A stretch of DNA of 64,000 nt from Lyophyllum atratum (Eukaryota; Basidiomycota; Agaricomycetes; Agaricales; Lyophyllaceae), in NCBI GenBank assembly GCA_014905825.1, contig JACGCN010000017.1:1-64000 (forward strand), written 5' to 3'. A model generated the notes under the pieces. It worked only from the letters and a program-made list of their open reading frames with translations, was not told the DNA's origin and made no database searches. Positions 10,171 to 24,365 of the stretch are shown here, piece after piece. The position numbers and the translations under genes were made by a program. The first letter of the stretch is position 1; the number at the start of each line of letters is the position of its first letter.

Positions 10171-10743
10171 CTTAACGCCAGTTCATGCATCCTATGGCGC
10201 CCGGTCTCTGCACCGCAGCCGCCCCTGGAAACTAGAGACGTTAGATACTATGTTCAATAAGGGAGTAGGTGGGATACGGTTACGGGTAACATGGGACTCC
10301 TGTGGGGTGGTTTGGAGTTGGATTTGACGGTGATTCGGTTGCGGGACGAGCGGGGAGGGGCAGGGCAAGCGAGCGATGCGGGATGGGTGGGCGGAACCTA
10401 CAGAGACAGAGAAATCAGTGTAGATGGCGACTTCGTCGCGCCAAGCTGGAGGGGAGTGGTACGAGGAGGTAAACGTACCAGAGCAAGAGACGATTGTCCC
10501 TTTAAGGTTGAGGGGATCGACGTATGTACGAGCGGCGCGACAGCGAATACTTTTCGAGGGGATACGATGGGGCAGGGGCAACGATAGAGGAGGGTGATCT
10601 AGACAAATATCAGCCAGCATTACGATAACTATTTACGTGCCTTCGAAGCATGGATGTTTTTGTTTTTTCTTTATTATATGAGAGAGCCTAGAGGAGAAAA
10701 GGAAAGGGGTAGTTCTTGAGATCATCGCCCGCGATGATCAGAA
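10171..10743. other. No gene recognised
   Basis: Only short open frames occur on either strand (for example 10192-10620 minus, 10291-10587 plus), none resembling a known family. It probably includes the 3' flank of the minus-strand gene that ends at 10744. Confidence 0.4.
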
Positions 10744-11328
10744 CTAGCACTCCTCAAGAGCGTCAGTCAAGTCGCGAACAAGAGCCCAGGGGTCTACAAC
10801 ATCACCGGTCGCCTCTAGAACCTCTACCTCTTTCTCGAAGGGAACCATCGAACGGTCATATAACATCAGGCCCAAGCCGCGAGCCATATCAGCACGGGAG
10901 ATCATCTTCTCTATGCTCCTGCGTTTCCTGATCCCATCGCCAACTCGGCGTGTGATGGCTGACACCCGCTTTAAGGGGCGTACAGCCTTCGCTCCGGTCT
11001 CCTCGTCGCCATGAGCGACTGGAGACTCGAGCTCGGGTGCAGCCATCCCCCGGTAGAGGATGTAACTGACCCATGTAAGATTTCGCTCCGTGGGCGAGAC
11101 GATAGAAGCAGACGGGGGCATGAACACATGAGCGGGTGATCGAACGTACGGAGACGAAACGGATTCCGCTTTGACATGCACCATGTCCGAGGTCCACCAG
11201 TGGACTCGGGCACTTGCGGAGGAGCTTGAAGCAGTCTGGAGGATAGGAGGCATAGGGAGAGCGGAGCGTTTGTGCCAGCACGAACGAAGGGTGGGTTCGG
11301 GAGAGGATTTGCGCGTGAATGAGAGCAT
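10744..11328 (-). CDS. Unknown-family protein, intact copy
   Basis: Single-exon frame of about 194 residues. I chose the ATG at 11326-11328 because the second copy (23504-24046) aligns from its own ATGCTC there; the frame stays open upstream for 73 more codons with no matching sequence. Blocks shared with the other copy are RVHWW, SPYxRxPA, a PSASxVS block, RPLKRV, ITRxVGDxIRKRRxIEKM, GLGL and SMVP. The Arg/Lys-rich RPLKRV...RKRR segment could be a nuclear or nucleic-acid-binding patch, but that is inference. No signal peptide, membrane segment or known domain is visible. The C-terminus (DPWALVRDLTDALEEC) extends beyond where the second copy now stops. Confidence 0.6.
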   Translation of the reverse strand: MLSFTRKSSPEPTLRSCWHKRSALPMPPILQTASSSSASARVHWWTSDMVHVKAESVSSPYVRSPAHVFMPPSASIVSPTERNLTWVSYILYRGMAAPELESPVAHGDEETGAKAVRPLKRVSAITRRVGDGIRKRRSIEKMISRADMARGLGLMLYDRSMVPFEKEVEVLEATGDVVDPWALVRDLTDALEEC

Positions 11329-13204
11329 TTTTATGTGAAGTTCGGGTGATGAGAGGTGTTTAAGGGTTGATTTGGGTTCGATGGTGGGTGTAAAAGGATA
11401 AGGAGTAGGTGCGGTCAGAGGTAGAACGCGACGGGTCCTTATAGCAGCATCATGTGATCGCGATTTTGACGTACATGTGAAAGACGATACATAGGAGGTA
11501 GTTTTCGAGGCAGTTAATAGGAGGCTACTCTGAGGCCAGTTGATCATAGGTAAATTTTAGTGCCATGTGCGCATGAAATTTTTTTTCTCGTAGACTATGT
11601 CCTCCGATTCGTGTAGGGTCGGTACAAGTTGGAGCTGACTCGGTCCTAGAAACAGGTGCATACCACGATCCTTTGGGAGTATCAACTGACCGGCAGAAGC
11701 GCTACAAGAGACATGATGCATCTTATCTCTGCCACGAGATGTGAAATAGTAACCACGACAGAAATGAAAAGCATAAGCCGGACGGACACGTCGTGGTCAT
11801 CAAGAGGCTCTCTTGAATGAAGATCGCCCGGGAGGCCCCCCAGAAGGAATGGATAGCGGGTAGATAACGGGCAGGACCTATGACTATATACCAACAGCGC
11901 AAGACCCGAGCAGGAAGCCACTAGGACCCAAGAATAAACAGTGATTAACAATAGTGTGAGCAATGTACCGTGCGGAATGCCAAAGAGAGTGTTTATGCTG
12001 CAGCCCGATCGTGACAGCCATGGCAAGAAGCCCAAGGAGAATCAAGGCGACTAAGTATCTTCCAACGTTTGTAGATGCTCTTCATTACGTCTCGCCGGAG
12101 CGGCCAAGCATTGCAGAAGACCCAATAAACACCAGATGCGTTTCTCACCAACAGAAGGTGAATGTTTAAAGGTTGGTAACCAATGGCTACGTGTGAAACG
12201 TAAGCGCCTTTGATTCTTGAAGAAGCAACAGCCTCTACAGATGCAGAAATGGTCACCACGCATAACCCATTCTAATACCCGGGTAAGTATATCTGGGATG
12301 CTGTGGTAAGTGAACCTTAAGTATAGTGTAAAGATCGAGGCAGATCGACATACCACAGGCCCGCAATGAGAGCCCTGACGGTCAGCGACCATTGCGTCCG
12401 GAAATCTTGATGTTTTAGTAGAACTGAGAGTATGGTAAGCCTGCTGCCTGTCCCTTGGAGGCCAGTCATATCGAGGTACAATGAAGCCTCGCCACTCCTT
12501 GGCCGCCCTAAAAAGGGTGCATCTATGGACCCACGAAGAGCCACAGACGTTCTCCTTTAGTTCAGGCTTCTGGGGCCACTCCGTCAACACCTTTATCTAG
12601 CAAAATCATGGGGATTTCAAGTAGACGCAATCCAAGGAATGACGCACCGACATTTCCTACGATTCGACGTATGAAACCGCCAGTTCATGGGGTGTAACCA
12701 CGGCCCCAAACTTGGAGAAGCGACAGACAAAGATCGAAGCGCCAGGAGGTACGATGTGTCCTTCCATTCCTGGCACCTCATTGGCTTTGAGTACTATAAC
12801 GGTGGCGTAAGGTCTTCATCCCAACTCTTACAAGGTCTAGTTATTGACATATCATGATCAACATCAATTGTAAGTTGCCTTGTAGTTGAGTATTGTTGTT
12901 TGCTATTTTCGGCTTTCGTCACCAAGGAGGATGAGCCGCAAATTTCCACTCATCTCTTTCGGAGCGTTCAACTTCCTTGTCCTCCCAAACAAACCACTTC
13001 CAGCGAGCTCAACACACCCGAAGTCGACCCAAATCGATAATCTCGAAGTTCCTGTTTTTTTCTATCTATTCTGATATTTGCGCGTCCTTGCATTGAACTT
13101 GAAGCTAAAGCTACAGACGTCGTTGATGTCTCGATCTGGCACATGTGTTATTAGAAAGTTCTCTAAACAGTCGATCGCGTGTATAGTCCCAACTGGTCAG
13201 AAAG
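11329..13204. other. Unresolved region, possible minus-strand membrane gene
   Basis: Minus-strand frames at 11682-12035 and 12051-12590 overlap and switch frame, as spliced exons or a decayed gene would. The first contains two hydrophobic stretches (around GTLLTLLLITVYSWVLVASC and VRLMLFISVVVTISHLV) that could span a membrane. I could not assemble one convincing reading frame or recognise a family. From 12600 to 13204 I see nothing. Confidence 0.3.
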
Positions 13205-15539
13205 TCACGTCTTGATGCTAGGCCCTGAATCTCGCTTCTCGTACATGTCAGCCTCTGATGCGCGCGAGCTGGTGCGTGCTGAGATTGGGCCTAGGTTCGA
13301 TATTGGTCCTGTAAACCAATGCACCCCACCATACTTTGGGAAGTAGTACCAAACGACTGATAAGATCATGACACCACCCAGAACGACGACGGTATAGTTC
13401 ATGTCTTGTACAGTCGTGGCTGGCGAAGGGGGGAAGAAGAACACGACGGACATGAACATCATGAAGAGGACAGCGGCTGTCGCTGTTGGTAAGCTCTGTT
13501 GCAATACAAAAACATACGTCAGGCGCGCCGATGCAATGGATAGGGAACAGAACATACGAATATACCCAGAGAGAATGGTCCAGGTTGGAAATCATTGGTG
13601 CCCACGAAGCGCGCGGAGATTGGGATAGCGTAGGCGATGTACAAGCCTACGATAGAGATGCCAAAAACGGCATTGATAGCTTGATTGCCAGCAAAGACGA
13701 GCAGTCCAAGGAGCAGAGCGAAAATTCCATCAAACACGACTGTGTTGACAGGCGTCTTCGTGTAGCCATTCATCTTGTATAGCCATGGGGAGAACGGAAG
13801 AGCTGGACATTATAGCTGTGGGTCTAAACAACTACAAGATGGGATAGCGACTCACCAGAGTCACGGCTGAATGCGAACGTTTGACGGCTGGCGGCTAACA
13901 ACTATGCACAACATTTGGAGTTAGAATAGCGATGGCTATCGCTTCAGATAACCTCACCATGCTCGAGCCCATCATAAACCTGAAATTCACAAATGAGCAA
14001 GAGTCTTCAAAGCTCGCGAGCGATCACCGTACTGCACGATCACGACAAAAGCCCAAATGGCTAATGTGGCCTTCTGCCCAAAACTGTTGAGGAAAATCTG
14101 CGCCATGGGTTGAGGGCTGTCGAACAGCGCTTGCAGATCAGTTCCCATGCAGAATGCTAGTGACATATTGATCGCTGTACATGCGAATTGGAGATCAGCA
14201 CCATGTGTTCAGGACATGTGCAATGGGCTGGCTGATCAACGTACCCCAACCGAGGACTCCGGCAATAGCGATAGCCAAAACAATCGCCCATGGCACGGCG
14301 GTGGCAGCGTTGGAGGCTTCCTCGCTGATGTGCACGCTGGAGTCGAATGAACCTGGAAGTCATGTTACTTCGGTACGTGTTATTCGGCTGGGAGCGAAAC
14401 AAACATATAGTCCAGAGGGGTGCAGTGAAACTGAGGATAAAAGCATATCCATTAGGCCATCCATTGACTATAGAGATGTTAGAAAGTACGGATAAACGAG
14501 GGGAAGATCCTCCTACAGTTCGTGAAGTCCCACAACGCAAATTTGGCGGTGTTCTTCAATTCGGTTGGTGTGGCTGCTGGTAGCGCAATGATAACGGCTA
14601 GACATAGCCTATAGACAAGAGGCTGAGTAAGCGACAGTTTACAGGACGAGCAGGGATATCGCACAAAACATTAAGGACCACATAAACCGTCTGCAGGCGC
14701 GCGAGGATGGTTGTTCCAAGACAGCATATAGCAATGTGCACTAACACAATCGCAGCGTAGACACCACTGCAAGTCGACACGTCAACTCTATCAAATCAGT
14801 GTCATAGTTAGAGGAGAAAATCTTACAACGATTGAGCAGGTGTTCCCTCGAATGCTCCATTCGAGCCTATATTGGCTGCTGCCATAATTTGCACGGCGCA
14901 TCCCCAGTCAATTGAGGCGACAGCAGCGATAGAACCAATAGTATTTGCATCTGGAGGTAGGTCAGTAATTATGATCAGATAGTAAAACAAGCGACATACA
15001 CCCGACAATCCAGCACAGAAGGCGTCGCCACCGAGGTGAGGATAGACTGTAAGTCCAAAAGTACAACTACAGACGTCCTGATTAAGTCAAAGCTGGCTAT
15101 GAATTGATGATGACAGCATACCCCTCCAGACGTGGGCGCTGCTGACGCCAATTCCGCCATAGACATCCCGACGAGTAGTATAAAGAAGCTAGCAACGGCC
15201 CACTAAACCAAAGCCACATGTAAGTCGACATAGCGGTGCAAAATATAACAAAGACTGACCCCCCAAACCATCGCCGGACCTCCTCCGTTGGGTATGGCAA
15301 AGAACAAGACGGATGCGATAGAGGGTAAGAGCCCGATGATCGAAAATGCTATCCCGAAAACCTATCCAGAGGTGAACTTGAACTTCAGATGGTCGTCTCT
15401 CGTCAATACGCACCTCAAGTGGTGTAAAAGCTCGTTTGAACTCCTGTTTATACCCCAGCGACGCCAGAAGCTCCTCGTCCGTTTGGCGTAACGCAGTGCC
15501 GCTGGCTTTAGCGAATCCGTTTTCGAAGTTAGCAACCAT
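13205..15539 (-). CDS. APC-family permease, GABA/choline transporter subfamily
   Basis: Plasma-membrane transporter for amino acids, GABA or choline. Spliced over about ten exons from the ATG at 15537-15539 to TGA at 13205-13207, it gives roughly 540 residues. TM1 contains GIAFSIIGLLPSIASVLFF followed by PNGGGPAMVWGW, and the next segment LVGMSMAELASAAPTSGG is the classic fungal ACT-subfamily signature. IGSIAAVASIDWG, WAIVLAIAIAGVLGWAI, VVIVQYMMGSSMLLAASRQ (intracellular loop) and late membrane segments NAVFGISIVGLYIAYAIPI and ATAAVLFMMFMSVVFFF follow. Both termini are hydrophilic. Substrate cannot be read from the sequence; the family includes Uga4 and Hnm1. Assignment to the superfamily is firm. 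Confidence 0.9.
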
Positions 15540-16372
15540 TACTCGCGAGCCTGTGGCGGTGGTGGTTGTTTGTGGATACGTTCTGGTGGGATGACATAGA
15601 TATGACCCCAGTATGGAGCTTGCCGCTGTCTGTTCTTGATGGAGATATAAGGGACCATCTGACGGGGGAGAAGAAGCCTATCTGACTTCTGAAAATAGCT
15701 TCAGATAAGGCAACTTGGATATCAGGCTTAGGTGAGCGGTGGCATGGGCTGACATACGGATGGGTCGGCGTTATAGTCTCCATTTATTGACCTATCGGCG
15801 TTAGAGCCAGGTATCATTATCACAAGCCCATATCGTGGACGCTTGGTTAACGCAGACGTCGCATCCCTGACTTGCTTTTCGTTTCTCTCCGGGGTGGGCT
15901 GTCTTCCGTAACAAAAGGCGCTCCAAGAATATTGGTGTGAAGGGGTGGGAAAGTGGTGGCCATGGGAGAAAGTGGGAAGTCTGTTTCATGAGCGAGAGCA
16001 GGAAGTTTCGATGTAGCTGGAAATCGTCATGCGAGTTCCCTGGCGTCGAAGAGGGAACTCGCGCGTATGCTGTCTTCGACCTAGCAGTCCGCGATAACGA
16101 TGAAGCTATGTGTTGACGAGCTTTATCCGAGATGAAGCCTTGATCAAGTCTCGGTAGTATGATTACCGAAGTCCTATTGGACGTCGAGGATGATGTTTCC
16201 TGGTATATGAGACGTGCCTCCAGCTCTGGAATATTGCTGGTATTTTAGCCTCGCGATGTTGTAGTTCGGAGTGACACTGATGAGACCACATGAGATGACC
16301 GTCACGACAGCAATGACAAGTCCGTGTCACGGCCTGTTTGAACCTTCCCACCTACCACCACGACCCTTCCTC
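15540..16372. promoter_or_regulatory. Divergent promoter region, permease and NAA30
   Basis: About 830 bp separate the permease start (minus) from the NAA30 start (plus). No convincing TATA box or named operator was identified, and the small frames here match nothing. Confidence 0.4.
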
Positions 16373-17273
16373 ATGGCCAATATCCAGTATCGCAAATACT
16401 TGGGCGAGGCTGATCTCCCTCATGTAATGGACCTCGTTCAGAGTGAGCTCAGCGAGCCGTATGTCATATATACCTTCCGTTACTTCCTACACCACTGGTG
16501 AGTCAATCATCTTGCGTCACCCGACGGCCTGAAGGTATTGATACTGACCGATTGTCGACGCACAGGCCACATCTCTCATTCCTCGTACGTCTCTTCTTCC
16601 TTCTTCTCTTACTCCACTAACATCAACATGAACGACAACAGGCGTATTCGAGCGATTCGGACGACTCGACTCCAATAGGTGTAATTGTATGCAAGCAGAG
16701 CATGCACAAGGATTTGACGAACCGGGGGTACATAGCCATGCTGAGTGTGAGCAAGAACTGGCGTAAACGCGGCATAGGTTCGTCACCCCTCCCGCCCTCT
16801 TTCCGATCCTCACACGATGTCTTAGATTATGGGATACACACCTCTGGTGCGGACTCTGTTTTTTCCCCTTGATTTATCTAGCTAGCTCCCTCGTACGCAA
16901 CTCCATTGAAGCCATGAAGGAAGACGGCGTCGACGAGGTTAGTCACATATCGCCTTCCGTCTAGGCCCACTCTAACACCCCTACCCTCCAGATCATCCTC
17001 GAGACGGAGTACGACAACCATGCGGCGCTGTCGCTCTACGAGTCTCTCGGATTTATACGCGAGAAACGCCTGCATCGGTTCTACCTGAACGGCAAGGACG
17101 CATTCCGGCTCGTCCTCGCGGTTCCCCGAACATACTCCGACGACAGCTCTGACACGAGCGGATCGTCTCCTCCGATGTCGACTTCCTTTACCTCGAGACG
17201 TCGCCCCCTGTACCGGGCCATCCGAGTATCGCCGTACTCTGATGACGACGATGACGAGGAATCCTCTCGCTGA
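16373..17273 (+). CDS. NAA30: N-alpha-acetyltransferase 30 (NatC catalytic subunit)
   Basis: GNAT enzyme that acetylates nascent proteins starting with Met followed by a hydrophobic residue, as the catalytic part of NatC (Mak3 in yeast). Exons: 16373-16497, 16566-16584 (19 nt), 16642-16777, 16882-16937, 16992-17273. Recognisable blocks are [17 protein letters not shown] (substrate loop), [30 protein letters not shown] (acetyl-CoA loop), [20 protein letters not shown] and [12 protein letters not shown], all in NatC order. An unusual C-terminal tail of about 45 residues is Ser/Asp-rich ([12 protein letters not shown] end) and extends past the usual GNAT end. I chose the ATG at 16373, directly before [11 protein letters not shown]; the upstream in-frame ATG at 16271 adds unrelated residues. 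Confidence 0.93.
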
Positions 17274-17875
17274 GACCACCAACTCGCTGCAAATTTCCTG
17301 AAGTTGTAACATTCTATCGTCTGTTCCACTTGATATCGGGTCTCCTTCAGTATTATCATACTCATACCATATCCTCATACCATACTTTTTGTACTTTATC
17401 TAATGTCACTTGTGCCATAGTCTGTAGCAGCCCCCCACCCAATTGTCCGTTTCTGAAAGTCTGAATTATGTCGAGTTCAATCTCCACACAGATGGTGCTC
17501 CGTTTATACGTTCATACTTAGGCCTGCTCTAGCACCGGACCAGTCTTAGCACGATTGATGAGGACACTCACTGCCGCCGGGTAGTACATGGCCTGAGGCC
17601 TCAAGTCAACCCCAGCGAAGACTCGGCGACATTTATCACTCCGTTGATTTGGTGACCTCGAAACCAGGCTTAAGAATCCAACAATATAGGCCGCAAGTGA
17701 TTCTTCTAACTTAGCTACTGAAATACAATATAATGAAGGCGGTGGCGCTGCTTTTCATGCTCCCTACGAAACCCTCCATTGAAGTCGTAGTGCGCCTGTA
17801 TGCATCGTGACGTGGAATATCCTGTCTAGCTGTTGCTTCCCTCCCGCCGTCGGACCAGATGTCAATATCAATAAT
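17274..17875. other. Convergent 3' flanks, no gene
   Basis: Intergenic space between the convergent NAA30 and KAR2 stops. No RNA gene or further coding region was seen. Confidence 0.5.
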
Positions 17876-20389
<2,514 letters not shown>

Positions 20390-20458
20390 GGTGGTCGGAC
20401 AGTGGATTGTGAAAAGCAAACTTTGGAGGTGGTGTCCTATTTATTACATCTCGAGACC

Positions 20459-20592
20459 GTGACGTGTCAGTAGACGTGGCCCGGTCACATGCCACATTCC
20501 CACGCTCAATTTTCTTTCTTTTGGACTTTCTCCGAGGTCATTGCACTTGTCAATCATGCGGCTGCTACTCGTCCTCCAGCGCGACGTGGCAA
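20459..20592 (-). promoter_or_regulatory. Three GACGTG motifs upstream of KAR2
   Basis: GACGTG occurs three times within about 200 bp upstream of the KAR2 start: TGACGTGTCA at about 20460-20469, AGACGTGGC at 20472-20480 and GCGACGTGGCA at 20581-20591 (given on the plus strand). GACGTG, often with TG before or G after, is the core bound by XBP1/Hac1-type bZIP factors in unfolded-protein-response promoters. The placement fits, but a six-base core can arise by chance. Confidence 0.5.
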
Positions 20593-20842
20593 CATCTCAA
20601 ATAGCCGCTCTGTCTGACAGCCGTCAGAGAAGCCCACCGGTGACCTCCATGCCTACTTGACCTGCTAGCAAGCCACTCCCTTGATGACGATATCCTTCTG
20701 TGATCGGCCTGAAACTTTTGCAATAAAATTTGTTGGTGCACAGCTTCTGGGATCTTCGAGACATGTTTCGTCGTCGTCTCTCACAGGGCGAAGACATGGG
20801 ACACAAAATACATTTCGGGTACATTATCTGCTATGTATAACC

Positions 20843-22428
20843 CTATCTCTTGGTCGTGGTCCTGGGCTCGAGTCCCATTTTATACACTCTGTTTGCGTTG
20901 TGAAAGAGTGCGTTCTGGACAATTTGGACTGCAGCTGTTTCGGAGAGTTCTCCAGAATGTACGATCTCACTGAGGACCTGGAGGACGAACACGACCGAAG
21001 CGGTTCGCATACTTTTCGTATGGTACGACAGGTAAGACGCACCTCGAATAGGGCTTGACGTGCTTGGATGGTGCCCAGGTAGTAGGACTCTGGCCAGAAG
21101 TGTCCATCCGCTGACGTAGGTCTGTAAGTCAAAATCATATCCAAGTATGAGAATCGCGTACTTGACCACATTATCTTATTTGTGGGAGCGAGCTCCAGCA
21201 CTTCGCGGATGACAGACCTTTGCCCCTGTCCTGAAACAAATGGGAAGATCTAAAGTCAATCAGTCTAACAGTGCGTATAATCCTCGAATCTCAACTTACT
21301 TCACCAAAATCTAAAAACACGTTAGGATAGACCGCCGTCAGATAGCCTGCATCCCGTGTGTAGGGATATGATGAGTGCAGAAGGACGAATTTTGTTCCTG
21401 GATAGGCCTTTATCACTGGCTGCAGATGCGCGGGCGAGGAGAGGGCAAGGGTGATATCGCTATCCCCAAGCCCCGTGTGGAACTGAACTAGAAAGGTGTC
21501 ATCAACCATCTACGAAGAGATATCAAGTCAGAAGACCAAATCAGATGGGCCTACCTGGTTTGTCCTTAATCCCAGCTAGTTTGAGTGCTGCTCTGACAAC
21601 GTAGTCGTTCAAAACTTTCTCTTGCAGCCGGACCTTCGTTTGACCTCGGTGCGACACGAAAACGCGCTCGAAGGCAGCAAGAAATTCGGCGTGCAATTTG
21701 GCCTCTGGTCCGAGCGCGAATGTCGCATCTGGCCCCAGGGAAACCGCCATCCCGGATCGGTAGCAGACGACCGACTTGAAAGCCACCGTAAGAGGGTCAT
21801 CGGCACATTTTGTCAGAGTATCCGCTAATTTCTGTCCAAAGAATCCCAAGGCTTGCGCCAATTCCTCAACGCTAGGAGATGCAGTGAGCTTCGCGAACAC
21901 GTCCGCAAGGATTTCCTGAAGAAATCCACAGATGTTAAAACGCGGTAGTTATACATGACTTGGGACTGCAAACACCTGGGCGACAACCTCGATCCGGACG
22001 ACCCGCTTTGCTGGACTATGGGTAAACTGGTCGTGCCAAGGCACATCGTGGACAATATCGCTCGCGCCCAACCCGTCGTCGATTAGGACGCATTGGATCT
22101 TTGTCGGCTCAAAAGAGCGCTGGCACAAATTAATATACTCAAACTCTGATCGCTTCGTTTTGACGTCCCCCCAGGATGAGCCCTCGGGGAGACCAAAGAG
22201 CTTTGCCAGTTGTCGGGTTGCGCGGTGGCAAGCTAAGGTGTGGATTGCGTCGCTCGTAAGAGCGTCGCCTTCTGCTTCGGATATTATGCCCTCGAAGGGC
22301 ATGGATGATCGATGCTTGTCTTGGAGGAGAGGGTGGGCATGGTTGTCGATCGCAGGATAAGTAGATGCGGCTGCTTGGAGGTCGGAAAGGGCAGACTTTG
22401 AGGTGCTCGTGATAGATCCCAGTGGCAT
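20843..22428 (-). CDS. Amidohydrolase-2 family, FluG N-terminal-like
   Basis: Metal-dependent TIM-barrel hydrolase resembling the N-terminal half of FluG-type proteins, without the glutamine synthetase half. The start was taken at the ATG 22426-22428 (MPLGSITSTSK), about 17 residues before the metal motif DNHAHPLL (HxH). Later blocks are LIDDG, VRIEVVAQ, VQFHTGLGDSDI (metal His), KFVLLHSSYPYTRDAGYL, NVFLDFGE and, across an intron with acceptor before CGGATGG, W-S-T-D-GHFWPE with the metal Asp. It ends at TAG 20843-20845. About seven introns. The substrate is unknown; related proteins act on small carboxylates or amides. Confidence 0.85.
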
Positions 22429-23503
22429 GGGGCAGCAGTTAGTATATCTGTCAGTGTTACGGTGACAACTTGAACGTTGAGTTAGAGGTGTGATCTCGGC
22501 GTGAAGGCGATTATCATGTTGGTCAACGCCATCCATGGTCAACAAAATACATCATGAATCAAGGGTCTGGACCTGTCTGGACGTTTCCGGGATAACCTTA
22601 CGCTAACACAATCTTGATGTCACGAAACAGTCTTGGGCTGCGCCGCACATCTTGGAGGAGCTCTATGATGATGATCTCTTGCTCTGACTGGGAAAAGTGC
22701 AATCTGTTTTCGGATTGCCTCGCCAAGCTTTCAAAGCTCCTCGTCATGGGGCTCCAGCTAACCGACTGTTTGCTTCCACAATGACTCTCCGGTATGCGAG
22801 TTCAGATGATATGTATCTCGCTAAAGTCTACGCTTATGGGAGTGTGCCACTAAATAGTTCATTTTTTCGGCCCTGCTTCAACGTCAAAATGGGAGGAATC
22901 CTCTGCTTGTAAACAGATATCTTGCCAAAGCGAGTCCATCGCCCTGGGTTGTTCTTCCCTGGGAACCTGTCCAATCTGGGGAGATTTCTGGTCGCTGTTT
23001 TCCTGGTTGGGCCTGGAATTGCTTGACACTGATATATGCTTCCTGGGAACAAGCCAAATTGAGCTTGCCCTGTATTCCTTTCTATAGGCTCATCACAAGC
23101 TCTGACAATGGTGCCCACAGAGGGCCACAACGGTATTTGTTTCAGAGCCTCCGACATGCTTCTGTGTCCGATTATACAAGCCATAAACTATACAGTCATC
23201 GTTCTAAGAGGTGCGGTGAATATATTGATGTGGTATGCGCATTTGAAGGTCCTGACTCCGTGGCTATATTGAACGTAGGCTCTGCTCACTATTCCTGGAA
23301 TCAAGCTCGGGGGCTGCTAACAACGGGCTTGAATCTCATAGAACAATCCCCTATTGACAAATCTTTCGCAAGTGTCTGAAAACGCGGTCACATGATGACC
23401 GCTATGTTATCCATCCACTTCTGCCTCTGACCACACCTACTTCTTGATCTCTTACACCTACCATCGAACAAAGATTGTTTGCCAAACACGCTACATTACT
23501 TAA
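22429..23503. other. No gene recognised
   Basis: About 1.07 kb between the amidohydrolase start and the second copy of the unknown-family gene. Only short unrelated frames are present; it presumably holds the promoters of both. Confidence 0.45.
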
Positions 23504-24046
23504 ATGCTCACCAAAATGCTCTTCTCTTACAAAACGTCTTCGAGACCCACCTTCCACTCTTCCTGGCATGACCCCTCTGCTATCCCCAAGCCTCCTATGC
23601 TCGAGACCTCCGCCGGCGCCTCTAACACTGTGCGAGTCCACTGGTGGGATTCGACAACGGTGCATGTGACGGCTGATTCTATCTTCTCTCCATATATTCG
23701 TCTGCCCGCTTGTGGTTTCTTCACGCCGTCAGCCTCCTTCGTTTCCTCCACCGACCAAGATCTGCCTTGGGACTCCCCTGAATTATACAAGAGCTATTCC
23801 GACATCTCTGAGCTCCAAACTCCAGCCGATGATGTCGGGGATGAGACCAGTGCCAAGAACGTACGGCCTTTGAAGCGGGTGCTGACCATTACCCGGGTGG
23901 TTGGCGACTCGATTAGGAAACGACGCGGCATAGAAAAGATGAGCTCTGGTGCTGATTCGGTTCAAGGCTTGGGGCTCGCATTCTCTGATTGCTCAATGGT
24001 GCCTTCTGCAAAGCAGGTGCAGATGGTGGAGCATGTTAGGATTTGA
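23504..24046 (+). pseudogene. Second unknown-family copy, cut by copia insertion
   Basis: A frame of about 180 residues is clearly homologous to the protein at 10744-11328: VRVHWWDS, SPYIRLPA, TPSASFVSSTD, RPLKRVLTITRVVGDSIRKR, GLGLAF and DCSMVPS lie in the same order. The 5' LTR of the copia element begins at 24034, so the last four residues (HVRI) and the TGA come partly from the LTR. Beyond the element at 29490 the original frame resumes, meets TAG at 29509-29511, and then continues to resemble the paralogue (LVCDLTD against LVRDLTD). In the paralogue a Trp codon stands at that stop. The gene may still give a shortened protein. Confidence 0.7.
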
Positions 24047-24365
24047 GGGACACCGCAAACACCCCTTTGTGAGTGTCGCTCGATCACGGTCTCTTTATTC
24101 ACGGTCTCTTTATCATACTTACACAAACGACTCTTTATCATACATTTACCTATATATACCTACTGCACGTACTCGGGCACCCTCAGTCACTTATACATCG
24201 GACTGAGGGTGAGCCACTTTATCTTATCTCACTTACTTATCCTTACTGATCATACCGTAGTCTATTCTGTCTTGTTACAGGTATGATCATCAATACAGTC
24301 ACTTATACATCGGACTGAGGTCTATTCTGTCTTGTTACAGTCTATATACGGTACTCATTCTAACA
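24034..24365 (+). repeat. 5' LTR of copia element
   Basis: 332 bp, TG...CA. It contains a TATA-like CTATATATACC at 24150-24160, a perfect 11-bp hairpin (24178-24188 with 24201-24211), a perfect 10-bp hairpin (24247-24256 with 24280-24289), and internal direct repeats of TCTATTCTGTCTTGTTACAG and of CAGTCACTTATACATCGGAC. Confidence 0.96.

Noticed and set aside
12051..12590. Minus-strand 179-codon frame as a gene
   Set aside because: No recognisable domain, overlapping frames compete with it and no consistent splice path was found; reported only as an unresolved region.
20860..20885. GGGCTCGAGTCCC as a tRNA T-arm
   Set aside because: It lies inside the last coding exon of the amidohydrolase and no matching acceptor, D or anticodon arm was found.
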